From assembly GCA_013350335.1 (NCBI GenBank), contig CM023533.1:35148170-35212169 (forward strand): DNA of 64,000 nucleotides, in the 5' to 3' direction. Under the pieces are notes generated by a model that ran no database searches, was not told where the DNA came from, and saw only the letters and a list, made by a program, of their open reading frames with translations. This DNA is from Chimonanthus salicifolius. Lineage: Eukaryota; Streptophyta; Magnoliopsida; Laurales; Calycanthaceae. A program made the position numbers and the translations under genes. Shown in pieces: positions 10,350 through 21,775 of the stretch. The first letter of the stretch is position 1, and each line of letters opens with the position of its first letter.

Positions 10350-12369
10350 CAAAATACTATTGCCTCATCAATAACGTGTACTTATTGGCACTACAGTAAA
10401 TCTCGATAAAATCGTGTTAAAAATGCGATAAATAATAATGTCACGATAATATCTCGGTAACAGGATAAAGCGATCAGCCTGAGATAAATAAAGCAGACTC
10501 AAAATTCGATTCCCCTCTCCCCCAAACCCAAGTTGCATCCACCATTTATAAATCTGAATTTCTAATTATCCAATATTTTTGTCCATCGACTCTGTTCATA
10601 TGTATTTTTGGCATTGAATGAATGAATTACATATAGTTTTAAAGAAAGTTGAATGGCTTCCATGTAAATTCATTTATACCATGGATGATAAACCATGAAG
10701 TAATTCATATAAGAGATGGTATGAAAACTTCAAATTTTATAAAAAAGAAAAAGAAAAAAGAAAATGTTCATTTTCTTTATTTTATTCTCAAGTAAGATAT
10801 ATATGGCATGAAAGAGGGAGCAATGATAATTTGGAGGGTCATCAGTTGAACGAATAGAATGTAAAGCTTGTTACCTCCATGTTTTTTATATTCGATACAT
10901 TTTGAATTTTTTTTTATATTTTTAAATAATATAAAATACAATTTATTATTTTATATTTTTTTAAATCTCTATTCTTTTTAAAGAAGCCATTTTTTCCAAT
11001 TTAATATATTTTAACAGATTTTCATTCTATCATTTTTAGATATGAGAGTGCAAAAGTTTTGGATCACATCCCACCATAAAAGTAGAATTTTGTATTTTAT
11101 GATGTTCTATAAGATGCCTAAGAATTTAATATGCTGCAAATTTTGATACTTTAGCCCTTTTTATTTCTATTGAAACTTAGGTCGAGTCGGGTAAGATTTT
11201 AACAAACCCAATTCAACATATCACAAAACTTATTGAAATTGATCTGACCCAATTTGAATTGTTGACCCGAATTACTTAATTCGATCCGACTCGACACAAA
11301 TTTCTGACCTAATTTAATCCAAATATTGTTTTATAACATGGTGCACTCAGGTCAAATTAGATTATGTAGGGTCAGATATTAATGCGTTTTGGTTGACAAT
11401 GTGAAGGCAATTGTTCTCACTTTTGAATTTGATGCTAAGAAACTGGCTATTGGATGAATGAAGAAGGCTAACATATGGGTTTGAGCTCCCATGACCTAAC
11501 CTTGGTGTGCGCTAAGGGTAGTGGTGACGCAGCGTAGATCGAGTTAACTAAGGTTAATGGCTTCAATAGGAATAATGGATGTGATTAATGGGTTCAATAT
11601 AAAGAATGGAATTAAATGAAATTAAGTGGGATAAATGGACGGGTTTAATTAATGGAGAATGAGAAATATTAAAGACCATATTGGGACGGTGGAAACGATG
11701 GTGACATTGGTTGACGGGCATTAATAAGGATTGGTGGTAATGGGGCTTGGGAATAGGGAATGAATGTAAAGTTTAGTGGAGGGATCAATGGAACATGGAT
11801 CTGGTGGATGATGTAGGATTTTGATGGTCGGCTAGGCAATGGAGAGGCGACTGTAGATGGGGGCTGATTGTAGAGGAAGTCCAACAGATCTTGGTGATTG
11901 GAGGAAGAATGTGAAGGGAAGGAAGGTATGGCCGAGAAGCAGCGACGGAAGGGATGATGGAGGATCCGTGTTGGGTCGTCTGGAAACCAAACTAGAGCAA
12001 TACGATCGGGCGGCAAGCAGTCCCAATGTATGTTAGCCTGGGGACGATTCAACCCTTTGCTTACCGGCACAGAAGACGAAAAACTCCAGGGAAGCTAACA
12101 ATCACCGTTGAAGCAAAACTCGTAGGGAAAAGAGATAAAATCTCAAAGTAATTTCATTATCAATAATCTGTTTATTACAATGCTAGAGAGGGATTTTTAT
12201 AAAAATCAAAAACTAAAAATAACAATAAAAATAAAAACGAAAATAAAAGAAATAGTATCCTAAAAAAAATAGGAATAGTATTCTTAAAAGAAATAGAAAT
12301 AATCCTAAGCAAATCTAATCTTACAATAAAAGCAATGAAAATAAATAAAAAATAGAAATTTTCCATATT
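10350..12369. other. intergenic, no gene seen
   Basis: After the NAC copy B 3' UTR homology (which ends near 10400 at CACTACAGTAAAT) comes a short CGATAAAATCGTGTTAAAAATGCG fragment (about 10402-10460) like the arm of 20552-21775, then AT-rich DNA. From about 11640 a G-rich stretch runs into LTR-like sequence at 12100-12360, inverted relative to 3300-3440. The minus-strand 133-codon frame at 11669-12070 has no recognisable domain. Confidence 0.5.
11175..11385. mobile_element. remnant of the CCCGACCCGA MITE family
   Basis: Degenerate tracts such as GTCGAGTCGGGTAAG and GATCCGACTCGACAC match the interior of the hAT-like MITEs nearby. Neither terminus could be recognised. Confidence 0.35.
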
Positions 12370-14160
12370 TCTTAGATTTTTGGCCGAATTTTCAATTCGG
12401 ACGAGATTCTGTCAGGACACGAACCAGAGAGGAGATAGGCCGGCGGAGATAGGCTGGCGGGTGTCCGTACTGGCTTCATGCAGGACGTTGAAGAGATCGG
12501 GAGCGCAGCACATGTCGGTAACCAACGGAGAAGACCCTCCCATTCTTCTTGTTTCGACTGAGTCCCACACACCTTTGATTCTATCCTCTTCCCGTCTGCT
12601 CTTGATACCACTTGTTTCTATACATTTAGCCTTAACCACAAATCCAAATGATCCATGCCCTGCAACACGCTCGGCCCATGTCGCTCATCGTTTGCTTGGG
12701 CTAACCATTTCTACTGGTCATAACAATTATATGACCGGTTTCTTTGCCATTTCCATCGACCCATTTTCTTATCATCTCTTATATGACCAGCAACTGTATT
12801 TCCATTGTTACGACTGGAAATGGCATTGAATCTGCTCATATAATTGTTGCGACCATTGGTGGTAGAAACGGTCAGGCCAAGCAAGCGATAAGCGGCGACA
12901 TGGCCGGAGCATGGTCAAGGGCATGGATGATTTGGAAGTTGTGTTTCAAGGCCAAATGTTTAGAAACAGAGAGATCATTGGCAAGACTTGTCCACGTACA
13001 TAGCCAGAATCATCTAATAAAGAAGAAGGGCCTGGATTAAGTAAGGCGGCCAGAAGCTGTAATGGGTGGTGAAAGAAACGGAAGCATTTGTCCCCAATAT
13101 ATATATACTCCAAATGCCTTCCCTGCTAAAGTCTAACTAACTACTTCTGATGATAACGAGGCCGGAAATATGCAACCAAGATTGAATTTGGGCAGTGGAT
13201 AAATTACAGTTGTGGAGCTAGATCTAACAATTTTAGTTAAAACTGTTAAGAAAAATTATATTCTTTCAATATTTATTCGATGATAAGAATGTGAGATACA
13301 ATTCTTAAATTGTTAACCGTTTTAACTAAAAAAGTACAACTGTAATTTATCCACTACCCAAATTGTGGCTCGGATTGCTCAAGACAGGAGGAGTTCAAAC
13401 TGAACACCGACAGTGGATTCCATAAGTGGATAGAAATAGCAACTGCTTGAGAGTCTTGCGATTGTGGGCCTCTGTAATCAGAAGGAAAAGCTGTTGGCAG
13501 AGCCGGTGGAAAGCAGGTAATCCAACGTGTGTTAATGGGGAACCCTAATCCTATTAGGATTAACTCTTGATGACGGCGCATGCTATACAGGACACCAGAT
13601 CGGTGAGAGGGCGGAGAGGCAAGTGCAGGTCAGCCGGAGGGAAAGGAGAGTGAACAGAGGAAGTTTGTACGAATCTCTCTCTAATTGGATGATTCTGGCT
13701 ATGTAAGTGGACAACTCTTCCCAATGATCTCTTTGTTTCTAAACATTTGGCCTGAAACACAACTTCCAAACGATCCATGCCCTTCAACATGCTCCAATCA
13801 TGTCGGCGCTGGTCTCTTGCTTGGGCTGACCATTTCTACTACCAATGATCATAACAATTATATGACCAGTTTCAGTGCCATTTCCAGTTGCTAGTCATAT
13901 AAGCGATGATAGGAAAATGGGTTGATGGAATTGGCACAGAAACTGGTCATACAAACGATAAGAGACATGGGCCGAGCGTGTTGCAGGGCATCGATCATTT
14001 GGATTTTAGAATTGTGTTTCAGGCTACATGTATAGAAACAAGTGGTGGTTTGAATCGTCTGAGAAATCTGAGGAAAATAGGGAGATTGATTTAGCACAGG
14101 TATCGACTCGAAAAATCAATATCTCTCCCGTATCGAAAATCTGGCCAAGAATCTAGGAGA
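12370..14160. repeat. long palindromic repeat, copy 2
   Basis: Counterpart of 1620-3200. Here the left arm extends further out, to about 12370 (CTTAGATTTTTGGCCGAATT), matching the inverted right end near 14150 (AAATCTGGCCAAGAATCTAG). The element is therefore about 1.8 kb with imperfect terminal inversions, and copy 1 lost its left end at the duplication breakpoint. Confidence 0.55.
13185..13364. mobile_element. hairpin MITE inside the palindrome (copy 2)
   Basis: Duplicate of the element at 2231-2411, with matching inverted ends (GGCAGTGGATAAATTACAGT on the left, CTGTAATTTATCCACTACCC on the right). It came with the segmental duplication, so its insertion predates it. Confidence 0.55.
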
Positions 14161-14201
14161 TCCAGAAAATTTCTATTGTCTTTTTCGTAATATTAGATTT
14201 A

Positions 14202-15285
14202 GCCGAGACTTAAGTGGATTTTCGGGTGAAATAACCCCTGCATTTTACCTCATCCCAACGAACTACGAGTTTATTCGGCATTCGTGAATAACTTCAATTT
14301 AGTTCATTGTAACGAAGGGGCACTGAGTTATTACAGTAGTTGTTACTTATATTTAATTATTTAAATAATAAAATCTTATTTAAAATTTTAAAGTTATTTT
14401 TTAATCACTTTATATTTTTAAAATTTCTTAAATTGAATATCCGGACTAATTATGATAACCTGATAAAAATACTTTAAAACTTTAAGGTATTTTGATACTC
14501 TCAAATGCTTAAAACATAATGTTTTACAAATAAGAGTATCTCTCAATTGTGCCGAAAACACATTTACGAGTGTCAAAAAACCTTGAAATCTTAAAGTATT
14601 TTTATCAGGTTATCGTAATTAGTCCAGATATTTAATTTGAGAAATTTTAGAAATGGAGAGTGCTTAAAAAATAACCATGTATGTTGCATATGCTACGGAT
14701 GGTGCAAAATCTCCTTTAAAATCTTTAAATTTATTTTTTAATCACTGTGTATTTTCAAAATTTCTCAAATTGAATATTCAAATTAATTACGATAACCTAA
14801 TAAAAATACTTTAAGACTCAAAGGTCTTTTGACACTCCCAAATGTATTTTCGGCACAGCTGAGGGATATCCTTATTTGTAAAATAATATGTTTTAAGTAT
14901 TTAAGAGTATCAAAAGACCTTGAAGTCTTAAAGTATTTTTATCAGGTTATCGTAATTAGTCTAAATATTCAATTTGAGAAATTTTAAAAATACACAGTGC
15001 TTAAAATTTAATTTTAAAATTTTAAAGAAGATTTTATTATTGAAATAATGCACTATGTATTAACATAGCATCGGCAGACCATCTGAATGATGGTAATAAG
15101 TCAAGGAGGTTCATTCGAATGAATGTTCTGCCCATTCGTTTGAATAAATTAAATTTGTATTTCGGCATTTGTTCGGATGACTTTATTCGTCTGAACAAAT
15201 GCCAAATGGGTATAAAGATAATTTCACTCAAAAATCTAAAATCAAGTGTGTAGAGGTAGAAAATTTGGGTCTATGTAAGTCATGC
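14202..15285. mobile_element. Mutator-like element with double-hairpin core, inserted in copy 2
   Basis: Copy 1 has an uninterrupted site (ATTAGATTTATTTCAATTTT at 3302). Copy 2 has 1084 extra bases flanked by TTAGATTTA (14193-14201) and ATAGATTTA (15286-15294), 8 of 9 matching. The core (14386-15015) holds two inverted-repeat units of about 290 bases in opposite orientation. The outer arms differ from those of related elements and include CATTCGAATGAATG-type motifs. No coding capacity. The empty site shows it inserted after the segmental duplication, or was lost precisely from copy 1, which is less likely. Confidence 0.8.
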
Positions 15286-15289
15286 ATAG

Positions 15290-15920
15290 ATTTATTTGAA
15301 TTTTTATTTTTCTATTTTCGTTTTTAGTTAGTTGCTATTTTTAGTTTAATTGGAATTAGGGTTTCTTTTTCTATAAATATTACATTAGAGTTATATTTTG
15401 GATATTATTGATAATGGAATTGCGCAATTGAAATTCCTCCTCTTGAACGAGTGGGCTCCCCTCTTCTCTTCTTCTTCCCTCAGAAAACGGAATGGCTTCT
15501 TCTCTTTTTCTCTCTCCTCTCCTTTCTTCTCTCTTCTTCAGCACAAGAACAGTGATTCTCCTGCTGTTTGAGAACCACCTGCATCTACTACTGCTGCCCA
15601 GGCTTCCACAAGCAATCCCTGCCCTGTTCGAACAGCGTTTCCTACAGCAGTGCACTGCTGCTCCGTTCGTCTGCCAAGTCGTCGCCAGACAAGCCAGCCC
15701 GGCGCCCCACTCCATGCTCTTGCTGCCTGACGCTCGTCCCGGCCAGCCCCGATTCCACCAACAGCCCAAGCAATCAGGCCTTTCCCCTTATTCTCCCGTT
15801 CCATTCCTATTCCCTGCACCTAACCCGTCCCCTGTTTGCCTTATTAGCCAACACCCGACGTACTTGTCTTTGCCTAGATCTGCCATTCCTACATCCCATG
15901 TCCGTTAAGCCTCCACCAAT
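15290..15920 (+). other. GC-rich LTR/leader-like stretch, copy 2
   Basis: Duplicate of 3340-3930, with the same CTATAAATATT box near 15371-15383 and GC-rich core. A small insertion in the CT-rich part (CTCTCCTCTCC) and other indels shift all reading frames relative to copy 1, so no protein is conserved. Confidence 0.4.
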
Positions 15921-16382
15921 CTCATCTCTATCTCAACACTCTCAGTTTCCATTGGACAATACCCAAGCCCAATTTGACCATAACCCATCCATTTACCCAG
16001 TTAATTGGAATTTACTATAGTGCCAACAAGTACGCATTATTGATGAGACAATGATATTTTGCAGATAAAAATATGATAAATTTGAAATTATCACCAATAT
16101 TTGTGACATTGAACCAGACATGAAAAAAAACCACAAACATATATTCTTGAGGCCTTGCGGACTATCTTCCATTTAAGGCCCACTGACCAAACACACTCAA
16201 AAATACCCATAACCTTTACTAGACGTGTAATCAAGACATTAAGTATGAGATCCAAACGAGAGTAATAGATAGACTGCCAACATATGTAGTAAAGACCCGA
16301 TTAATCTCCAGATCGCCTCCTTTTGTTCTGAACCCTTGGATTGATCGTGACCCACCTCCTTTGATGGCCCACATTTCTGTCA

Positions 16383-16608
16383 TCAGTCTTCTAATAGAGC
16401 ATTGACAATGTCCATGTTGAACAGTTCATCAAAATCTGTTATTACAGGATCATCATCCATCCCTACTGATACTGGTGGAGAGTAGTACATTGAATTCAAA
16501 GATTGATCAGATGGCTGTTCTTGCAAGATATGGTTGGGCCACACAGTGATTTCTTTGCTACTCTGTTCCAGAGGACTGTTGTCAATTGCTTCAATGATGT
16601 CATCTACA
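16383..16608 (-). pseudogene. out-of-frame C-terminal activation region of NAC copy C
   Basis: Read one base out of frame from the upstream exon, this stretch encodes NVDDIIEAIDNSPLEQSSKE, then VWPNHILQEQPSDQS and DFDELFNMDIVNALLED followed by TGA. The acidic, aromatic-spaced composition is typical of NAC activation tails. Copy A keeps the ancestral junction in frame (EEEEISINVDD), so the shift in C is a single-base insertion. The sequence is still well conserved with A and B, which suggests the break is recent. Confidence 0.7.
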
Positions 16609-19148
16609 TTAATGCTCAGTCTCCTCTTCCTCTGGTTCTTCCTCTTGGGCTATAGGCTCTTCCCCATTCTTAGAAGATACAGAACTCTGCTTAATCCGGC
16701 AAAGAACCCAATCTCCAATCTGTAAATCAGAAATCATCTGAGCAATGTTAACATTTATGACATCCATTTTCTTGAGAATCGGAGTCTACTTGAAATGTAA
16801 ATAAATGCAACTAATCTATGTGAGCTCCTATTGAAATTTCATTTTACTTCATAAGCCAGATATTCATAGAATGGGTCCACGGGCCTGAAGTTCAGGCCAG
16901 GTGCGCCTTGCTTGTTTGACAATTGACAGACACTGCACTCATTTGTTTAAATTAGAATATAATGGGCTTGATGGGTTCGATCGGAAAACACTAACCATTT
17001 AGTATATAGATGGATCATAGACCTGTGCCCAGTTATGAAGCTTGAAATGTTGGGCTCATCCTACAGCACAGCAGAATCACGAGGTACCAGGTACAATGCG
17101 ATCCATATCTCAGATCGCCAAGGCCAGCAACAACCGTGTTATATAAGTATGTTATGTTCGAGATGATTTTATCAAAGCAAGTTGAAACAATGCTGCAAAC
17201 AAGCTAGCTCGACACAACTCAAGCTCAAGTTTGATTGGGCTTGAGCTTGAACTTGAGTGAAATCAAGCAGTGCTTCGCTGTGCTTGAGCTTGGGCTCGCT
17301 AACAATGAAGATTCCAGTTCTGGGCTACTTCCCAAACTAGCTTGTGAATAACCTGACATACACGGCCAGGAATATGATCTTCATGGAGAGGGGACGGTGA
17401 GGTTTATCTCTATCTAACCATCCCATCCATATAAGTATGTATTGTAAGTCATTAATTAATATTTAAGCCATGTAATCCTTACCAACCCCTGTCCAAGCAA
17501 AAAATGAACCAAGCCTGAGCTGAGCTGAGCAGGCCCAAGTTTGGGTTTGGCTCATGTACTAATCAATTTGAGCAGAGGCGCTAAGCTTGGTAAGCGCGAA
17601 AGCCAAGCTAAATCTCACTCAATCAAGTCAAGTTGTGTACTAGTTTGTGTGCGCAATCTAAGTCAAAATTGATCGTACTCAATCTATTGGTAAAGTTCCA
17701 CATTGTCGGTGGACCTTTGGGTTATGGGGTTTATAAGCACATAAATTCTCTCTTTAATAATTGATTTTTAAGGATGGGTTCTATTTATATGCTTAACATG
17801 CTGTAGAGACGGGGGTACCACATGGATAGGTCAGTGTTCGTATCTCCAACCCTGCATGGACGGGAGAGAGCAGAGCGTCTCCAGCCCTGACCCTGAGGGA
17901 GAGTGTTAGCAAAGTCTAACATTGCTAGTAAACCTTTAGATTTTGGGTCTTATAAGTACATGAGTTCTCTCTCCTTAATAACTTATTTTTAAAGATGAGC
18001 TCTATTCGTATGTTTAACACAATCAACCTCCTTGTGTTCTACGTTTCGACTTGTTTAGATCTTACTCAAAACAACCACAGCAGTTCAATTTTAAAACACT
18101 TGAAGAAGACAAACCAACACAACTCACATTATTCAGCCCAGGTTCATGCAGCTTGTATTCATCCATGTTCCATTTTCTCTTTTTAGCTTTTATTTTGGAC
18201 GCAGATCCTTCCTTGAGAACGAGAGATGTCTTACGACCTATGAGCTTGCCTTCAGCATCTCTTATATCCTTCTTGTTACCAGTGACCTTCCATGAAAAAC
18301 CATTGGCTGCTAATCGGCTCGACCTTTCCCCCTTCTTCTTCCTCCTAGTGAAGATATAGAACTCTTGCTTCTTTCCAGTACCTATGTCTGCTCATACATG
18401 GAAATGTATTTCAAGTGTTTTCTAAATAATAACTTCTAATGGAAAAGCTTGAATATCTCGTAAAAGCATTCATTGAGTCTAGCCAAAGTTTGTATGAAGA
18501 TCTCATGAAAATTGATTTTAGGAGAAAATGTTATATATGAGCCGCTATCCAAATTCCACATCACCCTTTGGCAGGAAACATGACTAATAAAAGTTGTTAT
18601 GTTGTTTTTATTTATTTTTTTTTAAATTACATACAACGTGGATTTTGGAAATTTTGGAGGCTAACAAGTTGCAAGATATAAGATTTTATATTCGAAGTGT
18701 TAAATTGAAGCACCATAATTGATCCAATCTTAATCTATGCACCTAAATACAAAAAATTTAAGAAAGGAATAAAAGAAAAGGAGAAAGAAAAAATATAAAG
18801 ATTCATGAAAGAAAATAGAAACTAACAAGAAACAGCACGAAGCAAAGTAAGAATTGAGAGAATGGAAATTGAGTAAACAATTTTTTTTTTTTTTGTTTAT
18901 TTGTCCTGTAAACAAATCAACATTGATGAGCTAAACTCAACTTCTAAATCAAGTGAATAAAGTCTGAATTTGAGGCTGAAAGATAAAGATTGAGGTGTAC
19001 CTGGAAACCATGCATCTTCTCCATAGACTTTTCCCTCAACTACGGCGTCATCCGATGGCAGTTTCTCCCCGACGACCTTGTTCTTAAGATAATGGGTGAT
19101 CAGTTCTTCATCCGTCGGCTTGAATCGGACGCCCGGCGGAAATGGCAT
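16609..19148 (-). CDS. NAC transcription factor, intact NAC domain with truncated tail (copy C)
   Basis: Three exons on the minus strand: 19001-19148, 18128-18387 and 16609-16719. Phases agree and give 172 codons to a TAA. Exon 1 carries subdomain A (PPGVRFKPTDEELITHYLKN) and part of B (KVYGEDAWFPG). Exon 2 carries C and D (QEFYIFTRRKKKGERSSRLA, NGFSWKVTG, KRKWNMDEYKL). Exon 3 opens with IGDWVLCRIKQSS (subdomain E) and an acidic run. NAC proteins bind DNA through this domain and activate through the C-terminus. Compared with copy A, copy C has one extra base before ATTAATGTAGATGA, so the frame ends at TAA 16609-16611. The old tail (INVDDIIEAIDNSP through DFDELFNMD to NALLED) survives out of frame to the TGA at 16383. 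The result could be a DNA-binding protein without its activation domain, or a young pseudogene. Confidence 0.75.
17685..18025. repeat. GCAAAGTTCCACATTG direct repeats, copy 2 (TRIM-like)
   Basis: Two direct repeats of about 110 bases (about 17690-17800 and 17908-18020), each with AGCAAAGT(T/C)(C/T)(C/A)ACATTG, TTATAAG(C/T)ACATRA and TTTTTAA(G/A)GATG, lie in intron 2 of NAC copy C. They match the pair in copy 1, so they predate the duplication. Confidence 0.4.
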
Positions 19149-19250
19149 TCTCTCTGTTCTGCTGGAACTGAATATTGTTCGACTTGAATCCTAATTCATA
19201 CAGGAAAAATAGAAAGATTGAGTATAGTCTTAAAGCGATCATCTTGCTTG

Positions 19251-19260
19251 CTTATATAAA
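19251..19260 (-). promoter_or_regulatory. TATA box of NAC copy C
   Basis: On the minus strand the sequence reads TTTATATAAG about 105 bases before the ATG at 19148. That spacing suits a TATA box with a short leader. No other regulatory motif was assigned. Confidence 0.5.
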
Positions 19261-19644
19261 GGAAATTGTGGAGAGATGTTTATTGCAAACCTTTGTCCAG
19301 ACGGTAATGGCAGGCTAAGGTGGATCAGAACACAAGTTATTGAGTTAATGGCAGATTGGTTCATCTAGGAATTTTGTGTTGAAAGTTCATAGTAGTTTCA
19401 TAGTTTCTTGAGCCTCTTCATATTATACACAGTTTGATGAATTAATGGCAGATTGATTCATCATAGATGGGTCTCAATATTATGATGAAAATCTTGAATT
19501 TCATCAGTAGTTTCATTGTATTTTCTACTTCACAACCTTTTTTGCACTAGGCAATGGAAATTTGATTCATCCTAGTTAGGCTTCATGGCAATCCTTTTTA
19601 CACAAGGCAATGGTGAATGAGAATTGATACTAATATAGATAAGG

Positions 19645-19978
19645 ATGAAACTTGGGTTGGGTTTTACCTTTACACTATTATGACGAGACCCGAGAACAAT
19701 GTGTTTGGATTATGTATTTGTATATTTGGGATCGAGTTGGGCTAGAAAAATAAAAACTCGTATAAAATTTGAGTTGAGAAATTTAAAATTAATCCGACTC
19801 GACCCTGCATGTAACAAGTTATGAAACACCACTTGTGTTGACTCGGATCAGAAATTCGGGTCGAGTTGAGTTGAGTAACTCGGGTCAACAATTTAGATTG
19901 CGTCGGATTCAATATGGATTGAGTTGAATTTATTAAAATCCAACCTGACCCGACTCAAATTTCAGCCATAAGTATAGG
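19645..19978. mobile_element. decayed member of the CCCGACCCGA MITE family
   Basis: Left end AGGATGAAACTTGGGTTGGG and right end (inverted) ATGGCTGAAATTTGAGTCGG resemble the ends at 7537-7913, and the interior is rich in GGGTCGAGTTGAGT. The TSD is no longer clear. Confidence 0.5.
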
Positions 19979-20551
19979 GCACCCAATGATAAAAATTAAT
20001 ACTTTTCCATTTTGCCTTTTAACTTTTTAATTTATCAGAGTCAAAGATAGAAATCCCATCTTAATAAAAATATAGGTGTGCAAATCATTTCCCACGATGG
20101 ATTGATAATAAAAAAAAATTGGTGGGTAAGAATAGATTGATGAACCCTGTTAGTAGTTTCATTCAGGCTTCATCACAGAATGTCTTCTCTTATTCTCCTA
20201 CATATATCTACAAATGTATATATTTTTTCGTGTATTTTAGATGGTGAGTCCTACTATTCTTTGCAATTTCCACATTTTCTACCATGTTATTTGCCTTGAA
20301 TTATCAATAAAATTATTTACTTAAACTTGTATGTATGGAATTGAGAGATTTACACATATTCGTGAGATTAGTCTCATCTCTAATGTGAGATAGGGATATT
20401 TATTAAAAAAAATTAAAACATTTAATTGATTGGATGATTAAAATTTTAGATTTTAAGAAAAAAATTAGGATGATCAAATGAATTATAAACTCGTTACTAC
20501 TAATATATTCAAATCATTTCTACTGATCGCCTATGGTTACGTGCTTCCAAA

Positions 20552-21775
20552 CAGTGTAACAAATACCGTCGATATTTTCGTTTTTACCGCAAAAATATCG
20601 GGAAAATAACGTTACCGCGTTAAAAATGCGATTTTATCGCGTATGCCGCTTTTATCGGAAATTTATCGTTAAAAATGCGTTTTTAACACGAGAAATGATA
20701 AAATCGCGTTAAAAACGCGTTTTTACCGTTTAAATTTTTTCCTATTTACACAGTTACACGGCTATCCCATATTCGCGTACACACGCGGTAGTGCTTCACG
20801 GGGCTATCCCATTCACTATCCCGTTCACGTACACACACCGCTGGACAGCAAACGGATAAAATTTAATTATTTAAATAATAAAATTTATTTTAAAACTTTA
20901 AAGTTATTTTTTAAGCAGTGTGTACTTTGAAAATTTCTCAAATTAAATATCTAGACTAATTACGATAACCTGATAAAAATACTTTTAGACTTCAAGGTCT
21001 TTTGACACTCCTAAATATTTAAAACACAGTATTTTACAAATAAGGGTATCTCTAGGGTGTGCCAAAAACACATTTAGGAGTATTAAAAGACCTTAAAGTC
21101 TTAAAGTATTTTTATCAGATTATCGTAATTAGCCCGGATATTCAATTTGAGAAATTTTAGAAATACACAGTGTCTAAAAAATAACTTTAAAGTTTTAAAG
21201 GAGATTTTATTATTTAATACACTATGCACATTATTTTTTAAGCACTGTGTATTTCCAAAATTTCTCAAATTGAATATCCGGACTAATTATGATAACGTGA
21301 TAAAAATACTTTAAGACTTCAAAGTCTTTGACACTCCTAAATGTGTTTTCGGCACACCCTAGGGATACCCTTATTTGTAAAATACTGTGTTTTAAATATT
21401 TAGGAGTGTCAAAAAACCTTGAAGTCTTGAAGTATTTATCGGATTATCGTAATTAGTCTGGATATTTAATTTGAGAAATTTTCAAAGTACACACTGCTAA
21501 AAAAATAACTTTAAAGTTTTAAAATAAATTTTATTATTTAAATAATTAAATTTATTTCAGGTTGTAAATTTGAAAATCCCTTTAGTTGATTTAAATTATC
21601 TCATAACGTAAACTTCAGAAAAAATCCCTTTATTATATTAATTTTTATTATTATTTTAAATATTTATATTTTCCGCGAGATTTTCCCGTTAAATTCCAGT
21701 TAAAAACCCTAGAATTTGAAAATATTCCGTTAATAACGGTTGCCGTTAATATTCCGAGAACGGTATTGGTGACTA
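20552..21775. mobile_element. palindromic TIR element with double-hairpin core
   Basis: About 1.22 kb flanked by a perfect 10-bp repeat TGCTTCCAAA (20542-20551 and 21776-21785). Ends CAGTGTAACAAATACCGT and (inverted) TAGTCACCAATACCGT are related. The outer left arm repeats GTTAAAAATGCGATTTTATC-type motifs. The core (about 20895-21521) holds two inverted-repeat units in opposite orientation that match those at 14386-15015 and 42921-43523. No protein. A 9-10 bp TSD fits Mutator; an 8-bp reading (CTTCCAAA) would fit hAT. Confidence 0.75.

Larger units (their letters stand above)
12413..17960. repeat. segmental duplication, copy 2
   Basis: Direct duplicate of copy 1 (1459-6690). Many stretches are near-identical, such as the NAC 3' UTR at 16140-16540 against 4130-4530. 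Here the block is joined to the rest of a NAC gene (exons 1 and 2 at 18128-19148), so copy 2 lies in the more original setting and copy 1 is likely derived. Its left end lies inside a repeat whose sequence continues leftward to about 12370. Confidence 0.85.

Noticed and set aside
11669..12070. A 133-codon minus-strand frame rich in Pro and Ser
   Set aside because: No recognisable domain, and it lies next to LTR-like sequence resembling the leader stretch at 3340-3930 in inverted orientation. Probably chance.
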